Shown: positions 25,903-34,099, counted from the stretch's first letter. The stretch: 64,000 nt of DNA from VRUE01 sp035712345 (GCA_035712345.1 DASTAY010000050.1:3395-67394); one strand, 5' to 3'. Numbers and translations: made by a program. The notes: a model not told the origin generated them from the letters alone.

Positions 25903-27315
25903 ATGTACGGCAGGCGGACCAAGATCATCGCAACCGTCGGCCCGGCGAGCTGGGACGACGAGGTGCTGCTCGGCCTGATCGAGGCCGGGGCCGACGTCTT
26001 TCGTCTCAACTTCTCCCACGCCGACCGCGAGCGCCACGCGCACACGATCGTGGCTATCCGGGCGGCGGCCGAGCGGGCCGGGCGCGAGGTCGCGGTGCTC
26101 GGCGACCTGCCGGGGCCGAAGCTGCGGATCGGCGAGCTGCGCGACGACGTCGCCGAGCTGGAGACGGGCATGCACGTGAAGCTGACCCCGCAGCCGATCG
26201 AAGGCGACCGGGAGACGATCCCGGTCGATTGGCCCGGCGTCAGCTCCCTGCGCGAAGACGAGCTGGTCTACCTGGCCGACGGCTCGATCCGGTTGCGCGT
26301 CCGCGAGCCCGAAGACGGCGGCGTCGACGCCGAGGTCGAGGTGGGTGGGACGCTCTCCTCGCACAAGGGGATGAACATCCCCGGCGCCACCGTGCGCGCC
26401 GCCACCGACGGCGACCTCGGCTGGGTCGAGTTCGCGGTCGAGCAGGGCATCGACCTGATCGCGATGTCGTTCGTCTCCTCGGCGGCCGACCTCGAGCCGG
26501 TCAGCGAGCGGCTGGCCTCGCTCGGCTCAGACATCCCGCTGATCGCCAAGATCGAGAAGCAGCAGGCGGCCGAGAACGCCGAGGAGATCGTCGCCGCGGC
26601 GAGCGGCGGGATCATGGTCGCGCGCGGCGACCTCGGGATCGAGCTGCCCCTGGCGCAGGTGCCGGTCGTGCAGAAGCGCCTGATCCGCGCCGCGGGGCGC
26701 AGCTCCAAGCCGGCGATCACGGCGACCCAGATGCTCGCCTCGATGGTGACCGAGCGGCGCCCCACCCGGGCCGAGGTGACCGACGTCGCCAACGCGATCT
26801 TCGACGGCACCGACGCCGTGATGCTCTCCGAGGAGACCGCCGTCGGCCGCCACCCGGTCGAGGCGGTGCGGGTGATGGATCAGATCGCCCGCGCCACCGA
26901 GCCCGACCTCCCCTATGGGGAGTGGCTCTTCACCCGCACCGACCAGGCGACGCAGGACGTCGCCGATTCGGTCGCGCAGAGCGCCGTCGGCGCGGTCTAC
27001 CGGCTAAACCTGGCGGCGCTGGTCGTGCCGACGACGAGCGGCCGCAGCGCGCGGCTCGTCTCCGCCCACCGGCCCAACGTGCCGGTGCTGGCGATCTCGC
27101 CGCGGGCTGAGACGGTGCGCCGGCTCAACCTGCTCTTCGGCGTGCGGGCGATCCACAGCGAGCACGAGACCGAGGTCCGCGGCCTGCTCGACGACTGCGC
27201 CTCGCTGGCGGTTCGCCACGGGATCGCCCGCTCCGGCGACCTGATCGCGATCGTCGCCGGCATGCCCGACCAGGAGTTGGGCACCAATTTGTTCGAGGTG
27301 CACCGGGTGCCCTGA
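25903..27315 (+). CDS. pyk: Pyruvate kinase
   Basis: A 470-aa glycolytic enzyme converting phosphoenolpyruvate and ADP to pyruvate and ATP in the cytosol. The barrel begins RRTKIIATVGPAS (residues 4-16). LNFSHAD (about 35-41), GDLPGPKLRIGE, MVARGDLGIELP (about 235-246) and ITATQMLASM (about 265-274) carry the substrate and metal residues. A regulatory C-terminal domain spans about 340-470. Length is normal for bacterial Pyk (about 470-480). It is the first of three same-strand genes, with a thioesterase and a crotonase after it. Confidence 0.96.
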   Translation: MYGRRTKIIATVGPASWDDEVLLGLIEAGADVFRLNFSHADRERHAHTIVAIRAAAERAGREVAVLGDLPGPKLRIGELRDDVAELETGMHVKLTPQPIEGDRETIPVDWPGVSSLREDELVYLADGSIRLRVREPEDGGVDAEVEVGGTLSSHKGMNIPGATVRAATDGDLGWVEFAVEQGIDLIAMSFVSSAADLEPVSERLASLGSDIPLIAKIEKQQAAENAEEIVAAASGGIMVARGDLGIELPLAQVPVVQKRLIRAAGRSSKPAITATQMLASMVTERRPTRAEVTDVANAIFDGTDAVMLSEETAVGRHPVEAVRVMDQIARATEPDLPYGEWLFTRTDQATQDVADSVAQSAVGAVYRLNLAALVVPTTSGRSARLVSAHRPNVPVLAISPRAETVRRLNLLFGVRAIHSEHETEVRGLLDDCASLAVRHGIARSGDLIAIVAGMPDQELGTNLFEVHRVP

Positions 27316-27324
27316 GCGGCGCGG

Positions 27325-27330
27325 TAGGGT
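27325..27330 (+). promoter_or_regulatory. -10 element for thioesterase-crotonase operon
   Basis: TAGGGT lies 9 nt before ATG 27340, giving the operon its own start independent of pyk. Confidence 0.45.
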
Positions 27331-27339
27331 TTTCGCTCG

Positions 27340-27807
27340 ATGACCGACTTCGACGCGATCGCGCAGGGGATGACGCAGGCGGTGCCGTTTGCCGGGCACC
27401 TGGGACTGGAGATAACCAGCGTCGCTCCGGGTGAGGCCGTCGTCGTCCTGCCCGAGGGTCACGAGCTGACGAACCACGTCGGCTCGCAGCACGCCGGGGC
27501 TCTCTTCACGGTGGCCGAGACGGCCTCGGGCGGCGCCTTCGTCGGCGCATTCGTCGAGCGGATGGGTGAAGTGACGCCGCTCGCCCGCAGCGCCGAGATC
27601 TCCTACGAGAAGATCGCCAAGGGGCCGATCGAGGCGCGGGCGAGGCTCGCCATGGCGGCGGCCGACGCGCTCGCCTCGCTGGACGCGGAGGGCAAGGTCG
27701 AGTTTCCCTGCGAGATAGAGCTCTTCGACGGCGAGGGCACGCGGGTCGCGACCGCGACGGTCAACTGGCACGTGCGGCTGAACAAGCCGGCCGGCGCTCC
27801 GGCATGA
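27340..27807 (+). CDS. Hotdog-fold thioesterase (PaaI/DUF4442-like)
   Basis: A 155-aa protein with a hotdog fold. The central helix reads NHVGSQHAGALFTVAETASGGA (about residues 46-67; the HAGALF...E part is the family signature), followed by strands ending in VNWHVRLNK. Such proteins hydrolyse acyl-CoA thioesters or clear aberrant CoA esters. The overlap of its stop with the ATG of an enoyl-CoA hydratase-like gene (ATGA, 27804-27807) argues for a shared acyl-CoA role. Substrate chain length cannot be predicted. Confidence 0.78.
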   Translation: MTDFDAIAQGMTQAVPFAGHLGLEITSVAPGEAVVVLPEGHELTNHVGSQHAGALFTVAETASGGAFVGAFVERMGEVTPLARSAEISYEKIAKGPIEARARLAMAAADALASLDAEGKVEFPCEIELFDGEGTRVATATVNWHVRLNKPAGAPA

Positions 27808-28580
27808 GCCTCGTCCGGCTCGAGCGCGACGACGCCGGGCTGGCGGTCGCGAGCTTCGACAGTCCGCCGCTCAATCTCTTCAATCGGGCGTTGTTCGAGG
27901 ATCTGCAGGCGGCGATCGCGGCGGTCGAGGCAGATCCCCCGCGGGCGCTGCTCTTCCGCGCCGAGGGCCGGGCGGTCTCCGGCGGGGTCGACGTGCACGA
28001 GTTCGACGGGTTGACGCCGGAGCAGGGCAGCGCCCTCTGGGACGACCTGATCGGCACCGTCGAGCGGGTCGAAGCGCTGCCGCTGCCGGTCCTCTTCGCC
28101 GCGCATGCCCTGACCCTGACCGCGGCCTTCGAGCTGGCGCTGGGCTGCGACTTGATTCTCGCGGCCCGTTCGGCCCAGTTCGGCCTGGTCGAGAAAGTCG
28201 TCGGCCTGACGCCCTCGATGGGCGGCACCCAGCGCCTCGCCGAGCGCGCCGGCAGCGGCCGCGCCCGCCATTTCGTGATCAGCGGCGAGCTCTTCGGCGC
28301 CGAGGAGATGGAGCGTTGGGGCGTGGTCAACCTGCTCTGGGACGACGAGGGCTTCGACGAGCGCGCCCGCGCCTACGCCGCCGAGCTTGCGGCCGGCCCG
28401 ACCAGAGCCCACGCGATGACCAAACGCATCCTTCGTCGCTTCCGCGAGGGCGGCATTCCCGCCGCCGACCAGGCCGTCCGCGACGAAGCCGCCGACCTCT
28501 TCGCCACCGAGGACCTCCAGAACGCCGTCAAGACCTTCCTCGCCCAGGGCCCCGGGCACGCCGAGTTTCACGGCCGCTGA
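27804..28580 (+). CDS. Enoyl-CoA hydratase/isomerase (crotonase) family protein
   Basis: A 258-aa crotonase-fold protein. The oxyanion-hole regions read FRAEGRAVSGGVDVHEF (about residues 51-67) and HALTLTAAFELALGCDLILAA (about 102-122). In the second, the usual GG of the CoA-binding helix is replaced by Thr-Ala-Ala, and a catalytic Glu is not obvious at the hydratase positions. It may therefore be an isomerase, a hydrolase or a diverged paralogue. It is translationally coupled to the thioesterase. tRNA-Arg follows 62 bp downstream. Confidence 0.8.
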   Translation: MSLVRLERDDAGLAVASFDSPPLNLFNRALFEDLQAAIAAVEADPPRALLFRAEGRAVSGGVDVHEFDGLTPEQGSALWDDLIGTVERVEALPLPVLFAAHALTLTAAFELALGCDLILAARSAQFGLVEKVVGLTPSMGGTQRLAERAGSGRARHFVISGELFGAEEMERWGVVNLLWDDEGFDERARAYAAELAAGPTRAHAMTKRILRRFREGGIPAADQAVRDEAADLFATEDLQNAVKTFLAQGPGHAEFHGR

Positions 28581-28608
28581 CCCCGCCACGGCCCAAAGCC
28601 CGTCCCCA

Positions 28609-28614
28609 TACAAT
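28609..28614 (+). promoter_or_regulatory. -10 element of tRNA-Arg
   Basis: TACAAT lies about 28 nt before the mature tRNA 5' end at 28643. The -35 is not clear. Confidence 0.4.
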
Positions 28615-28642
28615 GCCCCCGAGAGGCCCCCGGCCTCAACCC

Positions 28643-28716
28643 GCGCCTGTAGCTCAGTTGGATAGAGCGTCGGTCTACGAAACCGAAGGTCACAGGTTCG
28701 AATCCTGTCAGGCGCG
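28643..28716 (+). tRNA. tRNA-Arg (anticodon ACG), integration target
   Basis: A 74-nt tRNA. Acceptor GCGCCTG pairs with CAGGCGC, with discriminator G. The anticodon loop reads TCTACGAA, and the T-loop GGTTCGAATCC is standard. The segment from the anticodon loop to 2 nt past the 3' end is duplicated 5.65 kb downstream, so this gene is the attachment site of an integrated element that restores its 3' half. Confidence 0.96.
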
Positions 28717-28718
28717 TT
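28675..28718 (+). repeat. attL: 44-bp direct repeat overlapping tRNA-Arg
   Basis: Starts CTACGAAACCGAAGG and ends GGCGCGTT. It is identical over 44 bp to 34327-34370. The flanking base on the left differs (T versus G), which sets the border. Confidence 0.9.
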
Positions 28719-29028
28719 GACGTGATCCCGGTTGGGGAGCGGGTTTGCGGGGTTTCTGGCGTTGCGCGAAAACGCCGAAAATCGCCGTGGGGCAACGCCT
28801 GGGGCAACATGAGGTTGGAGTGAGGTTGGCGGTAGACCTTGAGACGGGCGTCCCGTCCACCTACGTTCGCCGCCGACAAGACCAAATAGCGGCCCCGGCG
28901 GCGCGTGAACGCCCCGGGGCCCGGCACCGAAGACGGAGCCTTCGATGCGAGAGAGACGGTACCCGCCAGGGGCGGGAGCCGGACGGCATCCTGGGCTTCC
29001 TTCGGCGCCCTGGACGAAAGGGGACCCC
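28719..29028. other. Left-end non-coding region of the integrated element
   Basis: 310 bp between tRNA-Arg and the next supported gene. It contains a pair of TGGGGCAAC motifs 12 bp apart (28788-28796 and 28800-28808), also found near the right end. Otherwise I see only GC-rich sequence and no credible gene; reading frames here are artefacts of tRNA sequence or GC bias. Confidence 0.6.
28788..28808 (+). repeat. Paired TGGGGCAAC motifs, left set (putative integrase arm sites)
   Basis: Two exact 9-mers spaced 12 bp, followed by ATG-like bases. The same pair, with 3 different spacer bases, is at 34209-34229. Confidence 0.6.
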
Positions 29029-29433
29029 GTGCCCGGCAAAACCACCGCGACGATCGACCGGGAGCGTAGGGACGCGCTCTACGAGCTCGTCCTCGATCAC
29101 CTCAGCGGAATAGGCGACTTCTGGATCGCGATCGAGGAGAAGGACTTCGCCAAGGCCGAGCGGCTCGGCATCGAGTTCGGCGAAGACTTCCGCCTGCTTG
29201 AAGACATCGGCTGGGAGCCAGAGCACGGTCCAGCGAACGTCGACCTGTCGATCCCGCCGCACGACCTGATCGAATTGCTGCGGCGTCTGCATGGCGAAGC
29301 CGAGAGCGTGCTGGAGGGCTCGGCCTGTGCGCGCTTGCTGGAGAAGGAAGAGGAGAGCGCCAAGCAGCGCTACCAGCGCGCCAAGAGCACTTGCGAGGAG
29401 CTGATCGAGCAACTCGATCCGCGCAAGGACTGA
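29029..29433 (+). CDS. Hypothetical acidic helical protein of the element
   Basis: A 134-aa protein that I cannot assign. It begins with a basic segment (PGKTTATIDRERRDALYEL) and is then strongly acidic and helical. FWIAIEEKDFAKAERLGIEFG (about residues 25-45) resembles a TPR-like helix pair, and LLEKEEESAKQRYQRAKSTC near 103-122 looks like a coiled coil. GTG 29029 is chosen because AAAGGGGA at 29017-29024 is a good Shine-Dalgarno; the longer frame from 28945 lacks one. It lies between the left att site and the recombinase, in cargo position. No signal peptide is seen. Confidence 0.6.
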   Translation: MPGKTTATIDRERRDALYELVLDHLSGIGDFWIAIEEKDFAKAERLGIEFGEDFRLLEDIGWEPEHGPANVDLSIPPHDLIELLRRLHGEAESVLEGSACARLLEKEEESAKQRYQRAKSTCEELIEQLDPRKD

Positions 29434-29781
29434 TCGACGGGTCGGAGCGAGCGGCTTCCCGAGGGTCGAGGCGCAGGCCACAGGGAGGACGGAGGCCAGA
29501 AGCTGGGCCTTCGCCCTGCCTCGGCCCTCGGAAAGCCGCAGCCACCGATTTGTCTCATCGTCTCGATGAGTCTCCGGCCGTCCGACCAGGCGGCCGCGCG
29601 GTCCACCCAGATGGCGAAGCTCAGCAGAGCCACGGCGAGGCTGACGCAGCGGTCGGACCGCGAGCCCCAGCGATTGCGGCGAATTCGGACCGCTCCGCAT
29701 CTGCATATAGATGTCAGCGAGGCTGTGCCGCCGCAACGCCAGGCTACAAGCGGTCCAGAGCGGCTATCGCTTCGTGGCCGT

Positions 29782-29841
29782 GTGAACCCTCAAGGGAACC
29801 CCGATGGGAGCCCCGACGCGAACTCCGATGGGAACCCCTGC
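29782..29841 (+). repeat. 12-bp tandem array A (five units)
   Basis: Units GTGAACCCTCAA, GGGAACCCCGAT, GGGAGCCCCGAC, GCGAACTCCGAT and GGGAACCCCTGC: an exact 12-bp period with drifted sequence. Confidence 0.7.
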
Positions 29842-29924
29842 TGCGACAGATAGATGTCAGGGCGGCGGCATGGTCCCAATCGCAGGTGCCAAGCGGCTTT
29901 GCGCCGCCATCTGGATCAGGCGAT

Positions 29925-29984
29925 GCGAGCCGCAGTGCGAGCCGTAGAACGAGCTGTAGTGCGAGCCGCAGTGCGAAGTAGACA
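29925..29984 (+). repeat. 12-bp tandem array B (four units plus a degenerate fifth)
   Basis: Units GCGAGCCGCAGT, GCGAGCCGTAGA, ACGAGCTGTAGT and GCGAGCCGCAGT, then GCGAAGTAGACA. It has the same period as array A, 83 bp away. Confidence 0.72.
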
Positions 29985-30109
29985 ATGAGCTGCGACCGAG
30001 GCCGTGAAAGCCGCCTGCGGTCCCGATCCTCCTGTTAACGTTTTGTCCGACAACGCAAATGGGGCGGCGCCGCATACACGGCCCGCCCCCGGCTCACGAG
30101 GTGGTGCTC

Positions 30110-31351
30110 ATGAGCATTTCCCAGGATACGTTGGCCCCCGCGGCCGATCCAGGCTGCAGCGACAAACGGCGGCTCAGGAAGACCAAGACGCCCGGCGTCT
30201 TCAAGCGCGTGGACGGCAAGGGCCGAACCATCGGCTACGTCAGCGTCTTCCGCGGCGCCGGGCGGCAGCGAAAGCGCCACGCCCGCACCTACGAGGAAGC
30301 GAAGCGGATCAAGCGCGAGAGCGAAACCGACCGCGACCGCGGCGAGCTACAGGAGCGCACGACGATCGGCTTCCTCCGCTACGTCGATGAATGGATCGAG
30401 CGCTACCGCGGCCAGGGAAGGCGCGGCTTCCGCGAGAGCACCCGCGAGGAATACCGCCGCTTGATCCGCGTCTACGCGCACCGCCACTTCCCGCGCAAGC
30501 TGAAGCTGGTCGACGTGAGCACCTACGCACTGGCCCGCTTCATGGACTGGCTCGGGGACGAGAAGGAGCAGGGCAAGCACCTCAGCGACCGCACCATCAC
30601 CAACGCCGTGATCCCCCTACGCGCCGCGCTGGCAACCGCGAGGCGCGAGGGCTTGATCCGCCACAACCCGGCCCAGGGACTTGCCATGCCCCACCGGGAC
30701 CAGCCGCCAAAAGAGGAGATCAGAGTCTTCAGCCGCGAGCAGCTTGCCGCGATCCTGGCGATGGCTCCAGAGCGCCACCGGCCGCTGTTCGAGCTGCTGG
30801 CGACCTGTGGCCTGCGGATCAGCGAGGTGATCGCCCTCCAGCGCCTGCACCTCCAGCTCGACCAGAGCGAGCCCGAGGTCTGCGTCCGTCGCGCCATCGT
30901 CCGCGATCGGATCGTGCCGCCGAAGAGCAAGTACGGCAACCGCGAGGTCCGCCTACCGATGCCGGTCGCGGCGAAGCTGCGCGCCCACCTCGCCACCCAG
31001 CCAGATCAGGACTCGACCGCCCTCGCCTTCCCCAGCGAAGCAGGCAGCCCGCTCAACCCCGGCAACCTCCGCCGCCGCGTCCTCAAGCCGCTCGCAGAGG
31101 AGGTCGACGCCCCCTGGGCCGGCTTCCACACGTTCCGCCACACCTTCGCCTCGCTCCACCTCAGCCAAGGCACGAATCTCCTCCAGCTCAGCCGCGCCCT
31201 CGGCCACCACTCACCCGCCTTCACGCTCACCCGCTACACGCATCTGCTGCCGGGGGACGAGGCGCCAGCCCTCAACCTCTGGTGCGAGGGAAACCCGGTA
31301 CAAGAGCGGTCTCGGCCAGATGCATTCCACCTTGGCTGCAACAATGTCTAG
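30110..31351 (+). CDS. Tyrosine recombinase/integrase of the element
   Basis: A 413-aa phage-type integrase acting by a 3'-phosphotyrosine intermediate. The N-terminus has a small arm-binding-like region (KTPGVFKRVDGKGRTIGYVSVFRG, about residues 27-49), then a SAM-like core-binding domain (about 88-185). The catalytic domain shows Arg236 (CGLRISE), Lys272/274, His340-x-x-Arg343 (FHTFRHTFAS), His366 (LGHHSP) and Tyr376 (TRYTHLL), so all catalytic residues are intact. ATG 30110 has GAGGTGGT just upstream; ATG 30059 would add 17 residues. It is the most likely catalyst for integration at tRNA-Arg. Confidence 0.93.
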   Translation: MSISQDTLAPAADPGCSDKRRLRKTKTPGVFKRVDGKGRTIGYVSVFRGAGRQRKRHARTYEEAKRIKRESETDRDRGELQERTTIGFLRYVDEWIERYRGQGRRGFRESTREEYRRLIRVYAHRHFPRKLKLVDVSTYALARFMDWLGDEKEQGKHLSDRTITNAVIPLRAALATARREGLIRHNPAQGLAMPHRDQPPKEEIRVFSREQLAAILAMAPERHRPLFELLATCGLRISEVIALQRLHLQLDQSEPEVCVRRAIVRDRIVPPKSKYGNREVRLPMPVAAKLRAHLATQPDQDSTALAFPSEAGSPLNPGNLRRRVLKPLAEEVDAPWAGFHTFRHTFASLHLSQGTNLLQLSRALGHHSPAFTLTRYTHLLPGDEAPALNLWCEGNPVQERSRPDAFHLGCNNV

Positions 31352-31354
31352 GCG

Positions 31355-31498
31355 ATGAAGCCCCACGCTCCAACTGCTGTCCCTGCCGAGAAAGGCAAGC
31401 TGCGCTTTGGCCTGCCTGGCAGCGCCAAGGAGCGCAGCAACAGGATTAAGGCCGCAATCAAGGCCAATCGCGAGACGCTGCGCCGACTTGCGAAGTAG
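31355..31498 (+). CDS. Small basic protein, candidate antitoxin for the Doc-like toxin
   Basis: A 47-aa ORF, easily missed because of its size. It starts MKPHAPTAVP and ends in a basic helix (SAKERSNRIKAAIKANRETL, residues 23-42). It begins 3 bp after the recombinase stop and ends 3 bp before the toxin start. That placement is the classic antitoxin-first arrangement. It has no recognisable Phd, AbrB or ribbon-helix-helix signature that I can confirm, so the role rests on position. Confidence 0.5.
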   Translation: MKPHAPTAVPAEKGKLRFGLPGSAKERSNRIKAAIKANRETLRRLAK

Positions 31499-31501
31499 CC
31501 C

Positions 31502-31894
31502 TTGACGATCTACCTGGAGTTGGGCGATTACTGCGAGATCGCCGCAGATCTACTGGGCACGAGCCCGGAGCAGATTGCGCGTCTGCCGAGGATCGCTCTT
31601 GCCGATTCCGCGCTCGCCACGCCGAGGGCGGGGTTTGGCGATCAGGATGCCTATCCGACCTTGATCGACAAGGCCGCCGTCTTGGTGGAGCACCTAGTCC
31701 GCAATCACCCTCTGCCCGATGGCAACAAGCGCGCCGGCTTCCTGTCGGTGTGGCTGTTCATGGAATCAAACGATCAGCCATTTTCCGGAGAAGATCCAGA
31801 CACCGATGTGCCAATGATCGAGCGGATCGCTGCTGGTGAAGCTGCCCCTAACGAAATCGTGGCCTGGCTTAAAAAGCGTACGTCTGCTGGCTGA
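31502..31894 (+). CDS. Doc/Fic-type toxin (death-on-curing family)
   Basis: A 130-aa Fic-fold protein. The Doc core motif appears as HPLPDGNKRAGF (residues 69-80), preceded by helices with YPTLIDKAAVLVEHLVRN. Doc of P1 phosphorylates EF-Tu through this motif, and other Fic proteins AMPylate; here the HxxxDGNKR pattern is closest to Doc. YLELGDYCEIAADLLG at the N-terminus also fits. The start is TTG 31502, directly after the 47-aa ORF's stop. The gene probably stabilises the island or acts in abortive infection. Confidence 0.87.
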   Translation: MTIYLELGDYCEIAADLLGTSPEQIARLPRIALADSALATPRAGFGDQDAYPTLIDKAAVLVEHLVRNHPLPDGNKRAGFLSVWLFMESNDQPFSGEDPDTDVPMIERIAAGEAAPNEIVAWLKKRTSAG

Positions 31895-31914
31895 TCGACG
31901 AAGCGATCCTCGCC

Positions 31915-32187
31915 CTAAGCAATCTCGAACGCTGGTCCTGTCTCTCCCATAGCGCTTAGGATCTGTTGGAGGACGGCTCGCATTGCTCCAGCGTTGTCCC
32001 GGCAATGGTGCATCTTTACTCCCGTAGGAGTTGCCGCCTGCACCATTGGATCACTAGGCATCTGATCCTTCGCTGCTTTGAGCAGTGTGTTGTACGACTC
32101 TGCCAGGGTCGCTGATGGATGGTCGTTCGCTTTGAACTCCTTTAGAGAGTTGGAAAGCTCCAAAATGCGTTCGGCTAGGTTCTCCAT
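31915..32187 (-). CDS. 90-aa protein of unknown function downstream of OLD nuclease
   Basis: An unrecognised small protein, mainly helical. The N-terminus MENLAERILELSNSLKEF forms an amphipathic helix; the middle has HPSATLAESYNTLLKAAKDQ, and the C-terminus AMRAVLQQILSAMGE another helix. There is one CRDN motif but no metal cluster. AAAGGA (minus strand) about 10 nt upstream of ATG 32187 is a reasonable RBS. It lies 61 bp after the OLD gene on the same strand, so cotranscription and partnership with the nuclease are likely but unproven. Base composition is AT-richer than the host, like the OLD gene. Confidence 0.6.
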   Translation of the reverse strand: MENLAERILELSNSLKEFKANDHPSATLAESYNTLLKAAKDQMPSDPMVQAATPTGVKMHHCRDNAGAMRAVLQQILSAMGETGPAFEIA

Positions 32188-32248
32188 CGACTCTTGATCC
32201 TTTCAGTCGATTCGTGGCATCTGCGCCTTCAATTCCAATACCAAGACA

Positions 32249-34099
32249 CTACGAAAGCAATTCGTTTAGTTTCTTGAACAGAGCCTCGAACCGATCAAGA
32301 GTCGCGTCATCAAGACTTTCGACGCGCTCTGGATTTGAAAGTAGGAAGCGGGCTGGCTGGAAGTGGTCATATTTCCCGATAGCCGACTCTATCCGCGGCA
32401 CAATGCGGTTCCCGGGTGACAATTTCGCTTTTGTGATCTGACCAACGCCCGAATCTTTCACTAGTTTGAGGTACCAGGACTCGTCAAACATGTCCTCGAT
32501 ATCGGCTTCCTTGCCGCCAGTAATCGTTGCCAGAGGAACAACCGCGTTAGAGTTAATGAGACCGCGCTCGGTCATTGCATTGATCTTTTGAGACCCTCCT
32601 GCCGCGCCGTCGAGCACCACAGCAACGTTCAGATTGACCCCGAGGAGAGCAATGAAGGTCGGCAGCTTGTCTATGCCACCGACGGGAACGATGGCCCAGC
32701 GCGGGTCTAGAGCCACACGCCCGAGCGTGGCGAGCCGGGTACTCAAGGTCTGGAGATAGACGAAATCCGATGGCCCCTCGACAGCAAGGTTGTCAGGGGC
32801 GATAAACAGGGCTTGGGCCAGCTCGTAGCCGAGTGCGGCTTGAAGTGGAAAGACGGTCTCTCGCGTAGTGGCGAGCACGTCCTCCTCGACCTTGGTGCCC
32901 TCCGACTCACGATCTTCCACGGTGCGGGCTCGGTCGAGCTTGGTAGCGTCGATCAAGAATGGAGAATGCGTCGTGTATAGGACTTGGTGTGATGGGGCTA
33001 GGCGCTCCTCGATGTAGCGCAGAAGATCGGCCTGGGCAGTTGCATGTAGGCCAAGTGCTGGCTCGTCAAGAAGGAGGACGATGCCCTCTTTCTCGTGGAA
33101 CTCTGAGAAGGCGGCGAGGAAGGAGAAAAACCATTGAAATCCAGCCGATCGCTCGGAAAAGTTAAGCGTGATGAAATGACGAAGGTTCTCTATCCGGATC
33201 TCTAGGACCGGTCGCTCTTGGTCACCCGTCGGTGGATCCCCCGTATCCACTGGCCAGTCAACGTCAAAATAGACGCGCAGATTCTTGTTTTGGGACCAAA
33301 ACTCGAATACCTCTTGTGAAATCAGGCTGCTTGCAGCCTCCAGTGATGCCCGACGCTCCTCGTAAAGATCGCGAGTGAACTCGGTGCCTCCGTCTACCCC
33401 CGCAAGACGAAGCAGCGATTGCGCCGTAGCCTGGCCGGCGGTCAACTCCTCGTCCGGAGTCCGTTGAAGATGCGGGATCGAGATCCGACCCGGCAACTCG
33501 CTGTATTCGTCGAAATAGAAGAACTTGGGCATTCGCCGTTCGAGAACGCCTACAACCTTTCGGCGAAGTTTGGTCTCTCGAATCTCGGTAACGGTCTCCT
33601 CGGCTACGCCTCCGGTCTCAGCCAATTTGTCGGCTGCGGCAGCAAGCGTGGTGGCACCCTGTGCGAGCTTGGGGTCAATTCCATGCTTAGTAAGAAAATG
33701 CGGGACAGCCTTGGCTTCGTTGGTGCCGAAAGTGAACATGCGGTGATTGTCGTAGCTGCGGGTAACCGTGATCTCTTCGGATTCGAGAACACCTGCGCCA
33801 ACTAGGTCCGCGACAGCATCTCGGTCTGCTTGCTCTAGTTCAAAGCGCGCTTCAATCGGCTTAATCGCACCAACGCTGCCCTGCTCGGCTGCGAAACGAG
33901 GTCGGGGAAAGTCCCGAAGGGGATCGAACGAATCCGGATGCCCCGTTGGAACGGGATTGAGTCGATACAGGGCCTCGAGACACGCAGTCTTGCCGCTCTC
34001 ATTCTTTCCGACGAGCGCCGTGATCTCCTCATCGACACGGATCTCGCCCGAGTCAGTGACGCTCTTAAAATCCTTGACTCTGTAGGACTTGAGGATCAT
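32249..34099 (-). CDS. OLD-family ATPase with C-terminal TOPRIM nuclease domain
   Basis: A 616-aa protein with an ABC/SMC-like ATPase and a TOPRIM domain, as in phage P2 OLD and GajA-type anti-phage nucleases. Seen: Walker A GKNESGKT (31-38), signature-like SERSAGFQWF (315-324), Walker B VLLLDEP (341-347) followed by ALGLHA, and the H-loop TTHSP (377-381). The TOPRIM region starts NLAVEGPSDF with Glu441 and continues VVLDG (Asp497) and EADIEDMF (531-538). The second TOPRIM acidic cluster is weaker than canonical DxD. The gene is clearly lower in GC than the host. It probably cleaves foreign DNA with ATP-dependent regulation. Confidence 0.87.
   Translation of the reverse strand: MILKSYRVKDFKSVTDSGEIRVDEEITALVGKNESGKTACLEALYRLNPVPTGHPDSFDPLRDFPRPRFAAEQGSVGAIKPIEARFELEQADRDAVADLVGAGVLESEEITVTRSYDNHRMFTFGTNEAKAVPHFLTKHGIDPKLAQGATTLAAAADKLAETGGVAEETVTEIRETKLRRKVVGVLERRMPKFFYFDEYSELPGRISIPHLQRTPDEELTAGQATAQSLLRLAGVDGGTEFTRDLYEERRASLEAASSLISQEVFEFWSQNKNLRVYFDVDWPVDTGDPPTGDQERPVLEIRIENLRHFITLNFSERSAGFQWFFSFLAAFSEFHEKEGIVLLLDEPALGLHATAQADLLRYIEERLAPSHQVLYTTHSPFLIDATKLDRARTVEDRESEGTKVEEDVLATTRETVFPLQAALGYELAQALFIAPDNLAVEGPSDFVYLQTLSTRLATLGRVALDPRWAIVPVGGIDKLPTFIALLGVNLNVAVVLDGAAGGSQKINAMTERGLINSNAVVPLATITGGKEADIEDMFDESWYLKLVKDSGVGQITKAKLSPGNRIVPRIESAIGKYDHFQPARFLLSNPERVESLDDATLDRFEALFKKLNELLS

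Larger units (their letters stand above)
29434..30109. other. Gene-poor stretch with tandem repeats upstream of the recombinase
   Basis: 676 bp without a supportable gene. It holds two arrays of 12-bp units (29782-29841 and 29925-29984) and the repeated decamer TAGATGTCAG (29707-29716 and 29852-29861). An A+T-richer patch, TTAACGTTTTGTCCGACAACG (about 30035-30055), precedes the recombinase and could hold its promoter. A 95-codon frame over 29566-29853 ends in four-residue repeats but has no RBS. Confidence 0.55.

Noticed and set aside
29566..29853. 95-codon ORF with GNPDGSPD-type repeats
   Set aside because: No RBS or promoter, composition driven by the 12-bp tandem array; kept as repeat, not as gene.
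29782..29984. CRISPR array
   Set aside because: Units are 12 bp, contiguous, with no spacers, and no cas genes are near.
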